A stretch of 14,559 nucleotides of DNA, taken from assembly GCA_025935475.1 (NCBI GenBank), contig JAICVE010000022.1, positions 1 through 14,559 on the forward strand, in the 5' to 3' direction. Below, piece by piece: positions 1 to 6,788 of this stretch (its first letter is position 1; every line of letters starts with the position of its first letter). Under the pieces are notes generated by a model. It was not told the DNA's origin. It saw only the letters and a program-made list of their open reading frames with translations, and searched no databases. The translations under genes and the position numbers were made by a program. The DNA comes from Nitrospira sp. GTDB taxonomy: Bacteria > Nitrospirota > Nitrospiria > Nitrospirales > Nitrospiraceae.

Positions 1-2
1 GC

Positions 3-380
3 TCACCGCAAGCTCAGAAGCCAAGCGAGCGTTTTCCCCTTGCATGGAAGACAATTGGCTACACGATCAGCACGCTGCCGTTCAAGCTCTGCGCTACGCG
101 ACTTCGCGCGGTCGGAGTCAGTCTGTGCCGATCGGAAAGAATCACTGGCGCCGGAGCGAAGGGAGATGATTTCCCGATCGCGATCGGCAAGCTGCTTCTG
201 TGCGGCAGCGAGTTCATCCTTCAGGCGCTGCTGTTCTTTCTCCCAGGCCGCCGGGTGGCGGTATTCGAACCCCCCATCACAGCAGATGGCGTCTTTGAGG
301 GTCTCAATTTTCTGACCGCTGCATCCGACGGTGACAATGAAGGCCATCGGGGCAAGTGTTGATAGCGTGAAAAACTTCAC
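3..380 (-). CDS. Small coiled-coil lipoprotein, unknown function
   Basis: This 125-aa protein starts at GTG (378-380), with an AGAGGA Shine-Dalgarno 7 nt upstream, and ends at TGA (3-5), so it is complete. A Lys-initiated hydrophobic leader ends at TVGC, putting a candidate lipidated Cys at residue 20; threonine at -3 makes the lipobox weaker than usual. After it come a Cys-Cys pair (CCDGG, about residues 33-37), then about 60 residues of charged Lys/Glu/Gln/Arg-rich sequence (EKEQQRLKDELAAAQKQL onward) typical of a coiled coil, then a CxxC (NCLPC) near the C terminus. The extra cysteines could form periplasmic disulfides. It is the last gene of the minus-strand DUF481-mscL run, 37 bp after mscL. 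No family is recognised; an envelope structural or stress role is only a guess. Confidence 0.65.
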   Translation of the reverse strand: MKFFTLSTLAPMAFIVTVGCSGQKIETLKDAICCDGGFEYRHPAAWEKEQQRLKDELAAAQKQLADRDREIISLRSGASDSFRSAQTDSDRAKSRSAELERQRADRVANCLPCKGKTLAWLLSLR

Positions 381-417
381 TCCAAGGTCCTCTTTTATTT
401 GCGGTTCAACAGCCTAT

Positions 418-846
418 TCATACAGACGACGTGCAATGCGCACACTTCGTCGCCTTGATCGGAATGGTGGAGAGGCAGAGGGGACAGTCTTTAGTGGTCG
501 GAGCCGAAGCGGCGGCGGGTGTCTTGAGCCGGTTCACTTGCTTCACGAGCATGAAGATCACGAACGCGATGATGATGAAATCCAACACGGTCTGCAGAAA
601 CACACCGTAATTGACGGTGGGAGCGCCGGCTGCCTTGGCCGCTGCGAGCGAGGGCTGAGGAGTCCCCGAGAGATTCAGAAAAAGGCTGGAAAAATCGACT
701 TTGCCCAAGAGCAGACCAAGTGGCGGCATCAGGACGTCACTGACAAGCGATGTGATGATCTTGCCAAAGGCCCCACCGATGATCACCCCGATGGCCATGT
801 CGAGGACATTGCCCTTCATGGCGAACTCTTTGAACTCTTTCAACAT
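418..846 (-). CDS. mscL: Large-conductance mechanosensitive channel MscL with C-terminal zinc ribbon
   Basis: The 142-aa protein forms a homopentameric inner-membrane pore that opens under extreme membrane tension and releases solutes during hypo-osmotic shock. The N terminus MLKEFKEFAMKGNVLDMAIG is the MscL amphipathic helix and start of TM1. The GVIIGGAFGKI glycine-rich pore helix follows, then a periplasmic loop (about 48-77) and TM2 (about 80-105). The start at 846 has AAAGGAGG 5 nt upstream; an in-frame TTG 18 nt earlier would place that Shine-Dalgarno inside the gene and is rejected. The C-terminal cytoplasmic part is unlike the E. coli helix bundle: it carries CPLC (C121, C124) and CAHC (C135, C138), a likely zinc ribbon. 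The gene lies 27 bp after the DUF481 gene in the same operon. Confidence 0.95.
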   Translation of the reverse strand: MLKEFKEFAMKGNVLDMAIGVIIGGAFGKIITSLVSDVLMPPLGLLLGKVDFSSLFLNLSGTPQPSLAAAKAAGAPTVNYGVFLQTVLDFIIIAFVIFMLVKQVNRLKTPAAASAPTTKDCPLCLSTIPIKATKCAHCTSSV

Positions 847-873
847 ACGGTCCTCCTTTCGCAAATCACTCGG

Positions 874-1971
874 CTAGCGTTTCCTCGTGGTATCGAGCGC
901 GTACCCGAGCGTGATGAGATAGAGATTGTCGGTGTCCCCGGTGCCCGGCGCCGGCTCGCTGTTGTAGCGGGTCGTGATCTGGAAGCTGCTGACGAACCCT
1001 TTCCAGATCTTGAAGCGGACGCCGTTGTCCATCGTCATAAACACATTGGAGAAATTTTGGAGAGAGGGAAACAATTCACTGAAGTGGTAAATGGTAATGC
1101 CGTCGTCGAAAAACGGCCAATTCCACTTCACCGAAATACGCGCGCGGACACTCGACGTGTCTCCGGTGGTGTTGAAATCTTCATTGAAATACGCCAACCC
1201 GGCTTCCGTGTAGAGGGTCATGTCTTTGGCAATGCCCGAATAGTCGTCGCGGTCGACCCACTGATACCCGGGGCCGCTGGCGAGCGCGGTTCTCAATTTG
1301 AGGTCCTGGAATTTATCACTTTCAAAATACGCGGACGTAAACCAGAAAAATCGCTTCGTAATGAAGAAGTCCAGCTTGATGGTGGCTCGAGCATTCCTGG
1401 TGAGGAGTGCGCCTGAGTCATCGCCGTACACATAGCGAATGTTCATGGTGAGCCGTAGGAGGTCACCGCGAGCGACTAATTCGCCGAGCAGACTGGCGTT
1501 GCGCAAATGACTGTTGCCGGTCGTTTGCGAATAACCGCCCGTGAGATTTCCGACGTAAATGACCGACGGCTGAATCAAGGGATTGACGGACTTGATGTCG
1601 CTCATCGGCACTTCCATCGTACCCTTCAGCGGCTCCGCATGAATGACCAGCACTCCATCCGGGCCGGCTGTTGCGGTTCCGTTCAGGACCGTGCCCTCTT
1701 TCAAGTGAAAAGGAATCGGATGGGTGACCGTGAGCTTGGCCACATTGTCCCATTTGAGTTTGATTAGGTTGTCCGGATTGGCCGGATTCTTCAGAAAGAG
1801 GATTCCACCGTCCATTTCGAGCACTTCTCCATAGATGACGCTTCCATCCTTCAACGTCACCATATCGATCGGCGCGGTCGCAGCAGGGGCAGGCTCTTCC
1901 GCGTCTGCGGGCGCGGTGAATCCCGTCAGGAGCATGAAAAGCAGTAACACGGTCCAGCGACGCGTCCGCAT
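874..1971 (-). CDS. DUF481 (YdiY-like) outer-membrane-type protein
   Basis: The 365-aa exported protein has a signal peptide (RTRR then a hydrophobic core) with an ADA cleavage site after residue 24. Residues about 34-130 form a small beta domain containing VTLKDGSVIYGEV and further short strands. From about residue 138 (VIYVGNLTGGYSQTTGN) it is rich in alternating aromatic and polar strands, as in the DUF481 family of predicted outer-membrane beta barrels. The ATG at 1969-1971 has GGGAGG about 7 nt upstream. The C terminus ends ALDTTRKR rather than in the terminal Phe common in BAM substrates. It heads the operon with mscL and the small lipoprotein, behind the promoter at 2058-2086. Pairing with MscL suggests an envelope or osmotic context, but no substrate or activity can be read from the sequence. 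Confidence 0.85.
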   Translation of the reverse strand: MRTRRWTVLLLFMLLTGFTAPADAEEPAPAATAPIDMVTLKDGSVIYGEVLEMDGGILFLKNPANPDNLIKLKWDNVAKLTVTHPIPFHLKEGTVLNGTATAGPDGVLVIHAEPLKGTMEVPMSDIKSVNPLIQPSVIYVGNLTGGYSQTTGNSHLRNASLLGELVARGDLLRLTMNIRYVYGDDSGALLTRNARATIKLDFFITKRFFWFTSAYFESDKFQDLKLRTALASGPGYQWVDRDDYSGIAKDMTLYTEAGLAYFNEDFNTTGDTSSVRARISVKWNWPFFDDGITIYHFSELFPSLQNFSNVFMTMDNGVRFKIWKGFVSSFQITTRYNSEPAPGTGDTDNLYLITLGYALDTTRKR

Positions 1972-2057
1972 GTACGTCCCTCCCTGTCTGTGATGAACAG
2001 GCCCTCGAACATCGAGCGCGCTGGTCGAGAGTCAAGTCCCCACAAAAATAGCTTAGT

Positions 2058-2086
2058 TGTATAACCGAATGCCGAGAGCTTGGCAA
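2058..2086 (-). promoter_or_regulatory. Sigma70-type promoter of the DUF481-mscL operon
   Basis: Read on the minus strand, TTGCCA (-35, 5/6) and TATACA (-10, 4/6) are separated by exactly 17 bp. The expected start near 2051 gives a leader of about 80 nt before the ATG at 1971. Confidence 0.6.
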
Positions 2087-2154
2087 TGATGAACGTCTGT
2101 CCCAGTGAGTTGGTGTACAGCTGCGTGGGCGCGGCGTAGCAGGTAGGAAATGTT

Positions 2155-4032
2155 CTAGCGGCCGAGCAACCCTTTCAGGAGATCCTCACCCTCCTTCTTG
2201 AGATCTGATGGTTTGGTCGTGCCTTGGAGCAGTCCTTCGACCGTCCCCTTCACTTTTTCCTGCGCCTGTTCTTGGAGCTTTCCAGTGAGCGCTTTGGTAT
2301 CGAGTGCATAGGAAGGATTCTGCACTGTGCCGGTGATGAGAAGCGGCAGTCGCAGCCGTCCATCTTTCATCGCCATCTTCGCCAAAGACGATGACCCGGC
2401 AATTTTCTGGCTCATCGCCTGCGAGTGATTCAGATTCACCGCGAGATTCAAGCGTTGATCGAACCCTACTGTGCCGTTGCCCGTCGCCTGGAAATCATGA
2501 CTGTCCGCCAGGAGTCTCTGGATGTTGACGAGGCCTTGCTTGATCATGAAATCGGTTTCGAGCGTCGAAAAGGCCGTGGCTTTCGCCTGATCGAGCGAGA
2601 CGCCCGCGACTTTCAACAGCGCGACGGCTTCTTCCGTGAGGTTCACTCCTTCGAGTTTGCCCTCTTTGACTTCAACATGTCCCGGTCCCTCCAGCGCCTT
2701 TGTCAGATCTGGCATCGAAAAGCCGCGACCTGCGAGGGCGATGTCCGCTGCCGCCGTTCCGCTCATCGAAAACGTGCTGTCAGGACTCAGCGCTTCCAGC
2801 AGAGGCTTGAGCTGCAGACCTCGAATCAACACCTTTCCATTGAATGGCGGTGAAGCCGATCCCAGCGACAGGCCTCCCTGGGCTTTCGCGTCTCCGTTGA
2901 AGAGTTGAAAGGAAAGGTTGGAGAGCCGAGCATCCTGTCCTTTGAGATCGGCGTTGACCTCGAGATGTTTCAATTCGACAGGCTTCTTCAACGGGGTCTC
3001 CACAGGCAGGTCCGCCGTATTGATCGACGGCGAAGTCATCGTGACTTTGGCATGCCCTCCCACCAGAGTCCCTTTGACATCCAGGGCCGAGCCGCCGGTC
3101 TGGACCTTGAGGGCAAGATCTGCGACATCAGCCAGTTCCATGGCGGAGACTCCCTGCTTCAGCGGATAGGGCGCGTGAGCGACGGCATGCAGGTCCCTGA
3201 TCTCCACTGGCTTGATCAACGGCAGGATGACCGGCAGATCGGCCGAATTGATCGATGGAGCGGAAAGGGTCGCGTCCAATTTTCCTCCAAGCAATGCGCC
3301 GCTCACGCGAATCGCCGTTTTGCCGATTCCCACCATGAAATCGTATCCTTGGATCTCGAGCTCTTGTGTCAACGGTCCGAAGCGCCCATCGAGCGTGACA
3401 GGAATTCCATGCGGCTGGACCGTCGCATTGAGGTGTACGGTGGGCGTCTCGCCGAGATGGACTGAGGTCAGGTGAAGGGCGAGATCTTGGATCTGATATT
3501 CCTGTGTGGCCGCGGCCGAGAGGTCACGGTACACCAGCGTTCCCCTGTCGATTGAAACGCGATCGACGGCGAGAAGGGCGAGGGCTTGCAGCGGATCGCC
3601 CTGTGGCGGCTGAGGCTTCTCTGGCGCGGCGGGAGGCGTCGTCCGTGGTCCCAGCGTGGAAAAGTTTGTGATGCCATCTTTGTTCTTGATCACCGTAATC
3701 AGCGGATCGTGCAACGAAACCTCTTCGATCTCGACCTGCTTGCTGAGCAGCGGCAGGAGCTTCACACCGACGTCGAGCGAACTCAGGGAAGCAAAGGGGC
3801 TGGCGCTGAAGGACGGATCGTCCATGACCGTAAATCCGACCACACGGGCACCGATGCGCGGCCAGAGGGTCAGCCTAATGCTCTGCAGTTCGATTTTCCG
3901 GTTCAGCGCGTCTTCAATGAGCGGCTTGTATTGATCTTGATAAGCGGCAAGGTCGACGAGAAACGGAAGCGCGAGGAGACCGGCGATGATGCAGACGATA
4001 ACGATGAATAGACCGATCAGAAGTTTTTTCAT
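2155..4032 (-). CDS. AsmA-family inner-membrane-anchored periplasmic protein
   Basis: The 625-aa protein begins MKKLLIGLFIVIVCIIAGLL, a single N-terminal membrane anchor, followed by a long periplasmic region of short beta strands. AsmA-like proteins form elongated beta-groove bridges implicated in moving phospholipid to the outer membrane; that role here is by family only. The AsmA signature is visible at the C terminus (TKALEGPGHVEVKEGKLEG, about residue 475 onward). A proline-rich spacer (TTPPAAPEKPQPPQG) lies near residue 140. Two copies of a SIN[ST]ADLPV..PL.KPVE motif occur about 76 residues apart. The start at 4032 has GAGGAGG 5 nt upstream. The frame stays open for another 87 codons upstream, but that stretch runs antisense through the tRNA-Ser gene and beyond the promoter, so it is not coding. 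The gene is monocistronic as far as visible. Confidence 0.88.
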   Translation of the reverse strand: MKKLLIGLFIVIVCIIAGLLALPFLVDLAAYQDQYKPLIEDALNRKIELQSIRLTLWPRIGARVVGFTVMDDPSFSASPFASLSSLDVGVKLLPLLSKQVEIEEVSLHDPLITVIKNKDGITNFSTLGPRTTPPAAPEKPQPPQGDPLQALALLAVDRVSIDRGTLVYRDLSAAATQEYQIQDLALHLTSVHLGETPTVHLNATVQPHGIPVTLDGRFGPLTQELEIQGYDFMVGIGKTAIRVSGALLGGKLDATLSAPSINSADLPVILPLIKPVEIRDLHAVAHAPYPLKQGVSAMELADVADLALKVQTGGSALDVKGTLVGGHAKVTMTSPSINTADLPVETPLKKPVELKHLEVNADLKGQDARLSNLSFQLFNGDAKAQGGLSLGSASPPFNGKVLIRGLQLKPLLEALSPDSTFSMSGTAAADIALAGRGFSMPDLTKALEGPGHVEVKEGKLEGVNLTEEAVALLKVAGVSLDQAKATAFSTLETDFMIKQGLVNIQRLLADSHDFQATGNGTVGFDQRLNLAVNLNHSQAMSQKIAGSSSLAKMAMKDGRLRLPLLITGTVQNPSYALDTKALTGKLQEQAQEKVKGTVEGLLQGTTKPSDLKKEGEDLLKGLLGR

Positions 4033-4048
4033 GGCCGCCTCCTCGCGC

Positions 4049-4077
4049 AGTATAAGAAAGCGCATCAGACTGGTCAA
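4049..4077 (-). promoter_or_regulatory. Strong sigma70 promoter of the AsmA-family gene
   Basis: On the minus strand TTGACC (5/6) and TATACT (5/6) are 17 bp apart. The predicted start near 4042 leaves a leader of only about 10 nt, just enough to hold GGAGG before the ATG at 4032. Confidence 0.7.
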
Positions 4078-4084
4078 ACGCGCC

Positions 4085-4113
4085 TTGCCGCTCACGGAAG
4101 CGCATGCTAAAAT
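4085..4113 (+). promoter_or_regulatory. Promoter of tRNA-Ser
   Basis: TTGCCG (4085-4090, 4/6) and TAAAAT (4108-4113, 5/6) are 17 bp apart, with an extended -10 TGC just before the hexamer. The predicted start near 4120 lies about 12 nt before the mature tRNA. Its -35 box is only 7 bp from the -35 box of the divergent AsmA promoter. Confidence 0.6.
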
Positions 4114-4131
4114 TCGCCCTTCGATGCTCGC

Positions 4132-4221
<90 letters not shown>

Positions 4222-4239
4222 AACCGCACTTCGTGTGAA

Positions 4240-4280
4240 CCGCCCGCTCGTTATCGCCGTATCGTCATTGATGCGGGCGG
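4240..4280. repeat. Inverted repeat downstream of tRNA-Ser
   Basis: CCGCCCGC (4240-4247) and GCGGGCGG (4273-4280) are perfect 8-bp inverted arms around a 25-nt loop. No T tract follows, so a role in terminating or processing tRNA-Ser is uncertain. The right arm runs directly into the first GGATAGACAC repeat. Confidence 0.5.
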
Positions 4281-4281
4281 A

Positions 4282-4311
4282 TAGACACCTCAAGTGTGAT
4301 TTAGGTTTAAT
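4282..4311 (+). promoter_or_regulatory. Possible upstream promoter P1 of ffs
   Basis: TAGACA (4282-4287, 5/6 to TTGACA, inside the first repeat) and TTTAAT (4306-4311, 5/6) are 18 bp apart. The start would be near 4318, about 100 nt before the mature SRP RNA. Confidence 0.4.
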
Positions 4312-4323
4312 GAGATTGTTCGA

Positions 4324-4352
4324 CCCGGAGCCTCAATAATTGTGGCACCGGG
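4324..4352. repeat. 29-bp near-perfect palindrome upstream of ffs
   Basis: CCCGG-A-GCC on the left pairs with GGC-A-CCGGG on the right. The centre TCAATAATTGT is itself symmetrical, so the whole 29 bp is a palindrome with only symmetric mismatches. No T run follows. It could be an operator, a cruciform or a transcript hairpin. Confidence 0.55.
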
Positions 4353-4353
4353 A

Positions 4354-4383
4354 TAGACACATTACGTATTCGGTTCTGATAAG
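4354..4383 (+). promoter_or_regulatory. Possible proximal promoter P2 of ffs
   Basis: TAGACA (4354-4359, in the second repeat) is followed after 18 bp by GATAAG (4378-4383, 4/6). A start near 4390 would give a 5' extension of about 29 nt removed during SRP RNA maturation. The -10 match is weak. Confidence 0.35.
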
Positions 4384-4418
4384 GTGTCTCTCCATCTCAG
4401 AATGATTGTGAGGATAAA

Positions 4419-4519
4419 GGGGCTGGGCCCTGTGCAACAGAACCCTGTGAACCCCGCCAGGTCCGGAAGGAAGCAACGGTAAGCAGATAGTTTTGGGTGC
4501 CGCAGGATCACCTGGCCCC
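4419..4519 (+). ncRNA. ffs: Signal recognition particle RNA (4.5S type)
   Basis: The RNA component of SRP binds Ffh and FtsY and targets nascent membrane proteins to the translocon. The conserved domain IV core is present: CAGGTCCGGAAGGAAGCA (about 4458-4475), with the GGAA tetraloop at 4465-4468 closed by CC/GG, followed by the asymmetric-loop strand around AAGCAGAT. The ends close as a helix of GGGGCTGGG (4419-4427) with CCTGGCCCC (4511-4519), including two G-U wobbles. About 101 nt fits the short bacterial form without an Alu domain. The ends are set from pairing and could shift by a few bases. It lies just upstream of dnaX, as scr does in Bacillus. Confidence 0.93.
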
Positions 4520-4525
4520 GCTTGC

Positions 4526-4646
4526 GGGAAGCTGAAAACGACCACCGGCTGCGTTCTCGCATCGCTCAAAGCCTCAACGTACCAACCTCGTACGCCTCGG
4601 CTTTTCGCTCGCTGCGGTCTTGCCGGATGGTCGTTTTGAGCTTCCC
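4526..4646. repeat. 121-bp long palindromic element between ffs and dnaX (REP/MITE-like)
   Basis: The arms 4526-4549 and 4622-4646 are inverted copies matching at 23 of 25 aligned positions: one mismatch, and one base present only in the right arm. The 72-nt interior continues the fold: AAAGCC pairs with GGCTTT, and ACGTAC pairs with GTACGC around a 7-nt loop CAACCTC. The outer ends are GGGAAGCT and AGCTTCCC. No reading frame spans it. It may serve as the ffs terminator or attenuate readthrough into dnaX. Its size and nested symmetry also fit a dispersed palindromic repeat. From memory, similar palindromes with GCCGAGGCGTAC cores occur in Nitrospira genomes, but this was not checked. Confidence 0.75.
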
Positions 4647-4676
4647 ATTGGGACCGAGAAATAGGAATCATTAAGG

Positions 4677-6458
4677 ATGGACTACCAAGTCTCCGCCAGA
4701 AAATACCGGCCGGGCACGTTCGACGATGTCATCGGCCAGCCCCACGTCGTCCAAACGCTGGTCAACGCGATGACGACCAAGCGCATCGCCCAAGCGTATC
4801 TGTTTTCGGGGACGCGGGGCGTAGGAAAAACGACGGTGGCGCGCATTCTCGCCAAGGCGCTGAATTGCGAGCAGGGTCCCACTGGCATGCCCTGCGGGAT
4901 CTGCGTCAATTGCATGGAAATCGCGCAGGGTCATTCAGTGGATGTGATTGAAATCGACGGCGCATCGAATACGAGTGTGGATGACGTCCGCGAGATTCGG
5001 GAAAACGTCAAGTTCACCCCTTTTAAGGGGGCCTACCGCGTCTACATCATCGACGAAGTCCATATGCTGTCGAATTCCGCCTTTAATGCGTTGCTCAAGA
5101 CGCTTGAAGAGCCGCCCCCCCATGTCGTGTTCATCTTCGCGACGACCGAGATCCACAAGATTCCCGCGACGATCCTTTCCCGCTGCCAGCATTATAATTT
5201 CCGCCGGATTGCCAAAACGGAGATCATCGCCCGTCTGCGCCACGTGGCCGAGCAGGATGGCATCAAGCTCGAAGAGCGGAGTCTCGCCGCATTGGCCCGG
5301 GCCAGCGAAGGCAGTATGCGCGACGGTCTGAGTTTGCTCGACCAGGCCGTGGCCTTTGGCGGCAAGTCCATCGTCCATGCCGAACTCGAAACTCTGCTGG
5401 GCGCGGTGCCTCAGGAATTGCTGCGGTCACTCATCCAGGCCATTATCTCGCAGGACAGCGCTGCGGCCCTCCGCAGCCTCTCTCAACTGATCGAAGGAGG
5501 ACACGACCTGCGTGCCTACTGTGCCGACGTGGTCGAATACCTGCGCAATCTGCTGGTGGTCTCGGTTACTGCATCACAAGAGTGGCCTGCCCTCATCGGG
5601 GCCTCCGCCGACGACTTGGCGCAACTTGCGGCCGACAAGGGTTCGCTCACGCCGGAGCACATTCAACAGCTGTTCGCGCTTTTCACCCAGGCCGAAGACG
5701 CGCTGAGATTCAGTGCGCATCCCCGATTTGTCCTGGAAACGGCAGCGGTCAAGGCCACGCGGCTCCTCAGAAAGGAGGCCGTCGCTCCTGAACAGCCGGC
5801 CCGCGCGGCTTCTTCGGGTCCGACTCAGACAGCTGCTGTCCGATCTGAAACGCCCCCGACGTCGCGGCCGGTGGGCGCTGCCCCGAAGCCGTTCCGTTCG
5901 ACCGCCCCTCCTGCAGCCGCGCCAGCAATTAGGCCTGCGCCCGGCGGAGCTGCCGCCAAGACGATCCAACCGCCGTCTTCGGAACCGGCGACGCGTCCCG
6001 CTGGAGCGCCGACGACTGGGGCCCGAACGCCGCAGGCCGTGACCTTGGATTGGGAGCGGTTGCAAGAAGAGGTCGGCCACAGTTTTCCCAACATCGCACC
6101 GTTTCTCGAAATGGGACGGTTGGTCGCTATCGAGGGCAACGCCGTGACGATCGGTTTTGGCAAGCAGGCGACCGTCGCTCGGGCCATGCTCGAGAAATCC
6201 GACAATATTCACGCACTGACTTCCTTGTGTGAACGGATGAGCGGGCAGCCGGTCAGGGTCCGCGTCGTCGAGCTGACGGACACGGATCCACCTGGTCCCA
6301 CGATGGCGCAAATCAGGACGGCAAAAGAACAGGAACAGAAGCTCGTGCTCTTGGAACGGGCAAAGGCGCATCCGGTCGTTAAGGAAGCTCTGGAAATCTT
6401 CGGGGCGGAACTCGCCGATGTCAGAACGATCCCGAATCGACAAGAGGTGCAAGAATGA
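4677..6458 (+). CDS. dnaX: DNA polymerase III subunit tau/gamma
   Basis: The 593-aa protein is the clamp-loader ATPase that assembles the sliding clamp and links polymerase cores at the fork. The N terminus carries the AAA+ module: Walker A GTRGVGKT (45-52), a zinc site C64/C73/C76/C79, Walker B VYIIDE (122-127), and the sensor/arginine-finger region ILSRC with R169. Residues about 365-455 are a Pro/Ala-rich linker, followed by a C-terminal domain (about 457-593) expected to contact the polymerase and helicase. The ATG at 4677 has AGGA about 10 nt upstream. No A6-7 slippery run is seen that would make a short gamma form as in E. coli. The stop overlaps the ybaB start in ATGA, so the two are translationally coupled. 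No convincing promoter was found between ffs and the gene. Confidence 0.97.
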   Translation: MDYQVSARKYRPGTFDDVIGQPHVVQTLVNAMTTKRIAQAYLFSGTRGVGKTTVARILAKALNCEQGPTGMPCGICVNCMEIAQGHSVDVIEIDGASNTSVDDVREIRENVKFTPFKGAYRVYIIDEVHMLSNSAFNALLKTLEEPPPHVVFIFATTEIHKIPATILSRCQHYNFRRIAKTEIIARLRHVAEQDGIKLEERSLAALARASEGSMRDGLSLLDQAVAFGGKSIVHAELETLLGAVPQELLRSLIQAIISQDSAAALRSLSQLIEGGHDLRAYCADVVEYLRNLLVVSVTASQEWPALIGASADDLAQLAADKGSLTPEHIQQLFALFTQAEDALRFSAHPRFVLETAAVKATRLLRKEAVAPEQPARAASSGPTQTAAVRSETPPTSRPVGAAPKPFRSTAPPAAAPAIRPAPGGAAAKTIQPPSSEPATRPAGAPTTGARTPQAVTLDWERLQEEVGHSFPNIAPFLEMGRLVAIEGNAVTIGFGKQATVARAMLEKSDNIHALTSLCERMSGQPVRVRVVELTDTDPPGPTMAQIRTAKEQEQKLVLLERAKAHPVVKEALEIFGAELADVRTIPNRQEVQE

Positions 6459-6778
6459 AAAATCCATTGGGCAACATGGCCAACCTCATGAAGCAGGCGC
6501 AGGCCATGCAAGCGCAGATGGCCAAACTCCAGGAAGAGGCGGCTACCAAAACCGTGACAGGAACGGCGGGCGGCGGCATGGTCAGCGTGACGGCCAACGG
6601 CGGCATGGAGATCGTGAGCGTCGCAATCAATCCAGAGGCCGCCAAGAGCGGAGACGTCGACATGTTGCAGGACCTCGTGTTGGCAGCATCGAACGACGCG
6701 TTAAAGAAGGCGCGACAGATGATGGCCGACCAAATGAAATCGGTGACCGGCGGCATGAACATCCCCGGCCTCTTTTGA
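6455..6778 (+). CDS. ybaB: YbaB/EbfC family nucleoid-associated protein
   Basis: This 107-aa dimeric DNA-binding protein has the standard YbaB features: an N-terminal Met/Gln-rich helix (NMANLMKQAQAMQAQMAKLQ), a central beta sheet containing the GGGMVSVTANG segment, and a C-terminal helix (DALKKARQMMADQMKSVTGG). Family members bind DNA with little sequence preference and are almost always placed between dnaX and recR, as here. The start overlaps the dnaX stop by 4 bp (ATGA), with GAGG about 7 nt upstream inside dnaX. Its exact role in the replication/repair cluster is not known. Confidence 0.95.
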   Translation: MKNPLGNMANLMKQAQAMQAQMAKLQEEAATKTVTGTAGGGMVSVTANGGMEIVSVAINPEAAKSGDVDMLQDLVLAASNDALKKARQMMADQMKSVTGGMNIPGLF

Positions 6779-6788
6779 CAACGTCGCG

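Larger units (their letters stand above)
4279..4360 (+). repeat. Two direct copies of GGATAGACAC
   Basis: The 10-bp sequence GGATAGACAC occurs at 4279-4288 and again at 4351-4360, 72 bp apart. Each copy directly follows the right arm of a palindrome. An inverted partial copy (AGGTGTCT, 4382-4389) matches AGACACCT at 4283-4290. This could be a duplicated promoter module or the relic of a small mobile element. Confidence 0.55.

Noticed and set aside
331..1416. A 361-codon open frame on the plus strand
   Set aside because: It is antisense to mscL and the DUF481 gene, has no Shine-Dalgarno or domain, and both minus-strand genes are clearly real.
4222..4418. A protein gene or intact insertion sequence between tRNA-Ser and ffs
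   Set aside because: No frame with a start signal or transposase motif is present; only palindromes, short repeats and possible promoters are seen.
5574..6467. A 297-codon frame on the minus strand inside dnaX
   Set aside because: Its Arg/Gly-rich composition is the shadow of a GC-rich coding strand; no start signal or domain.
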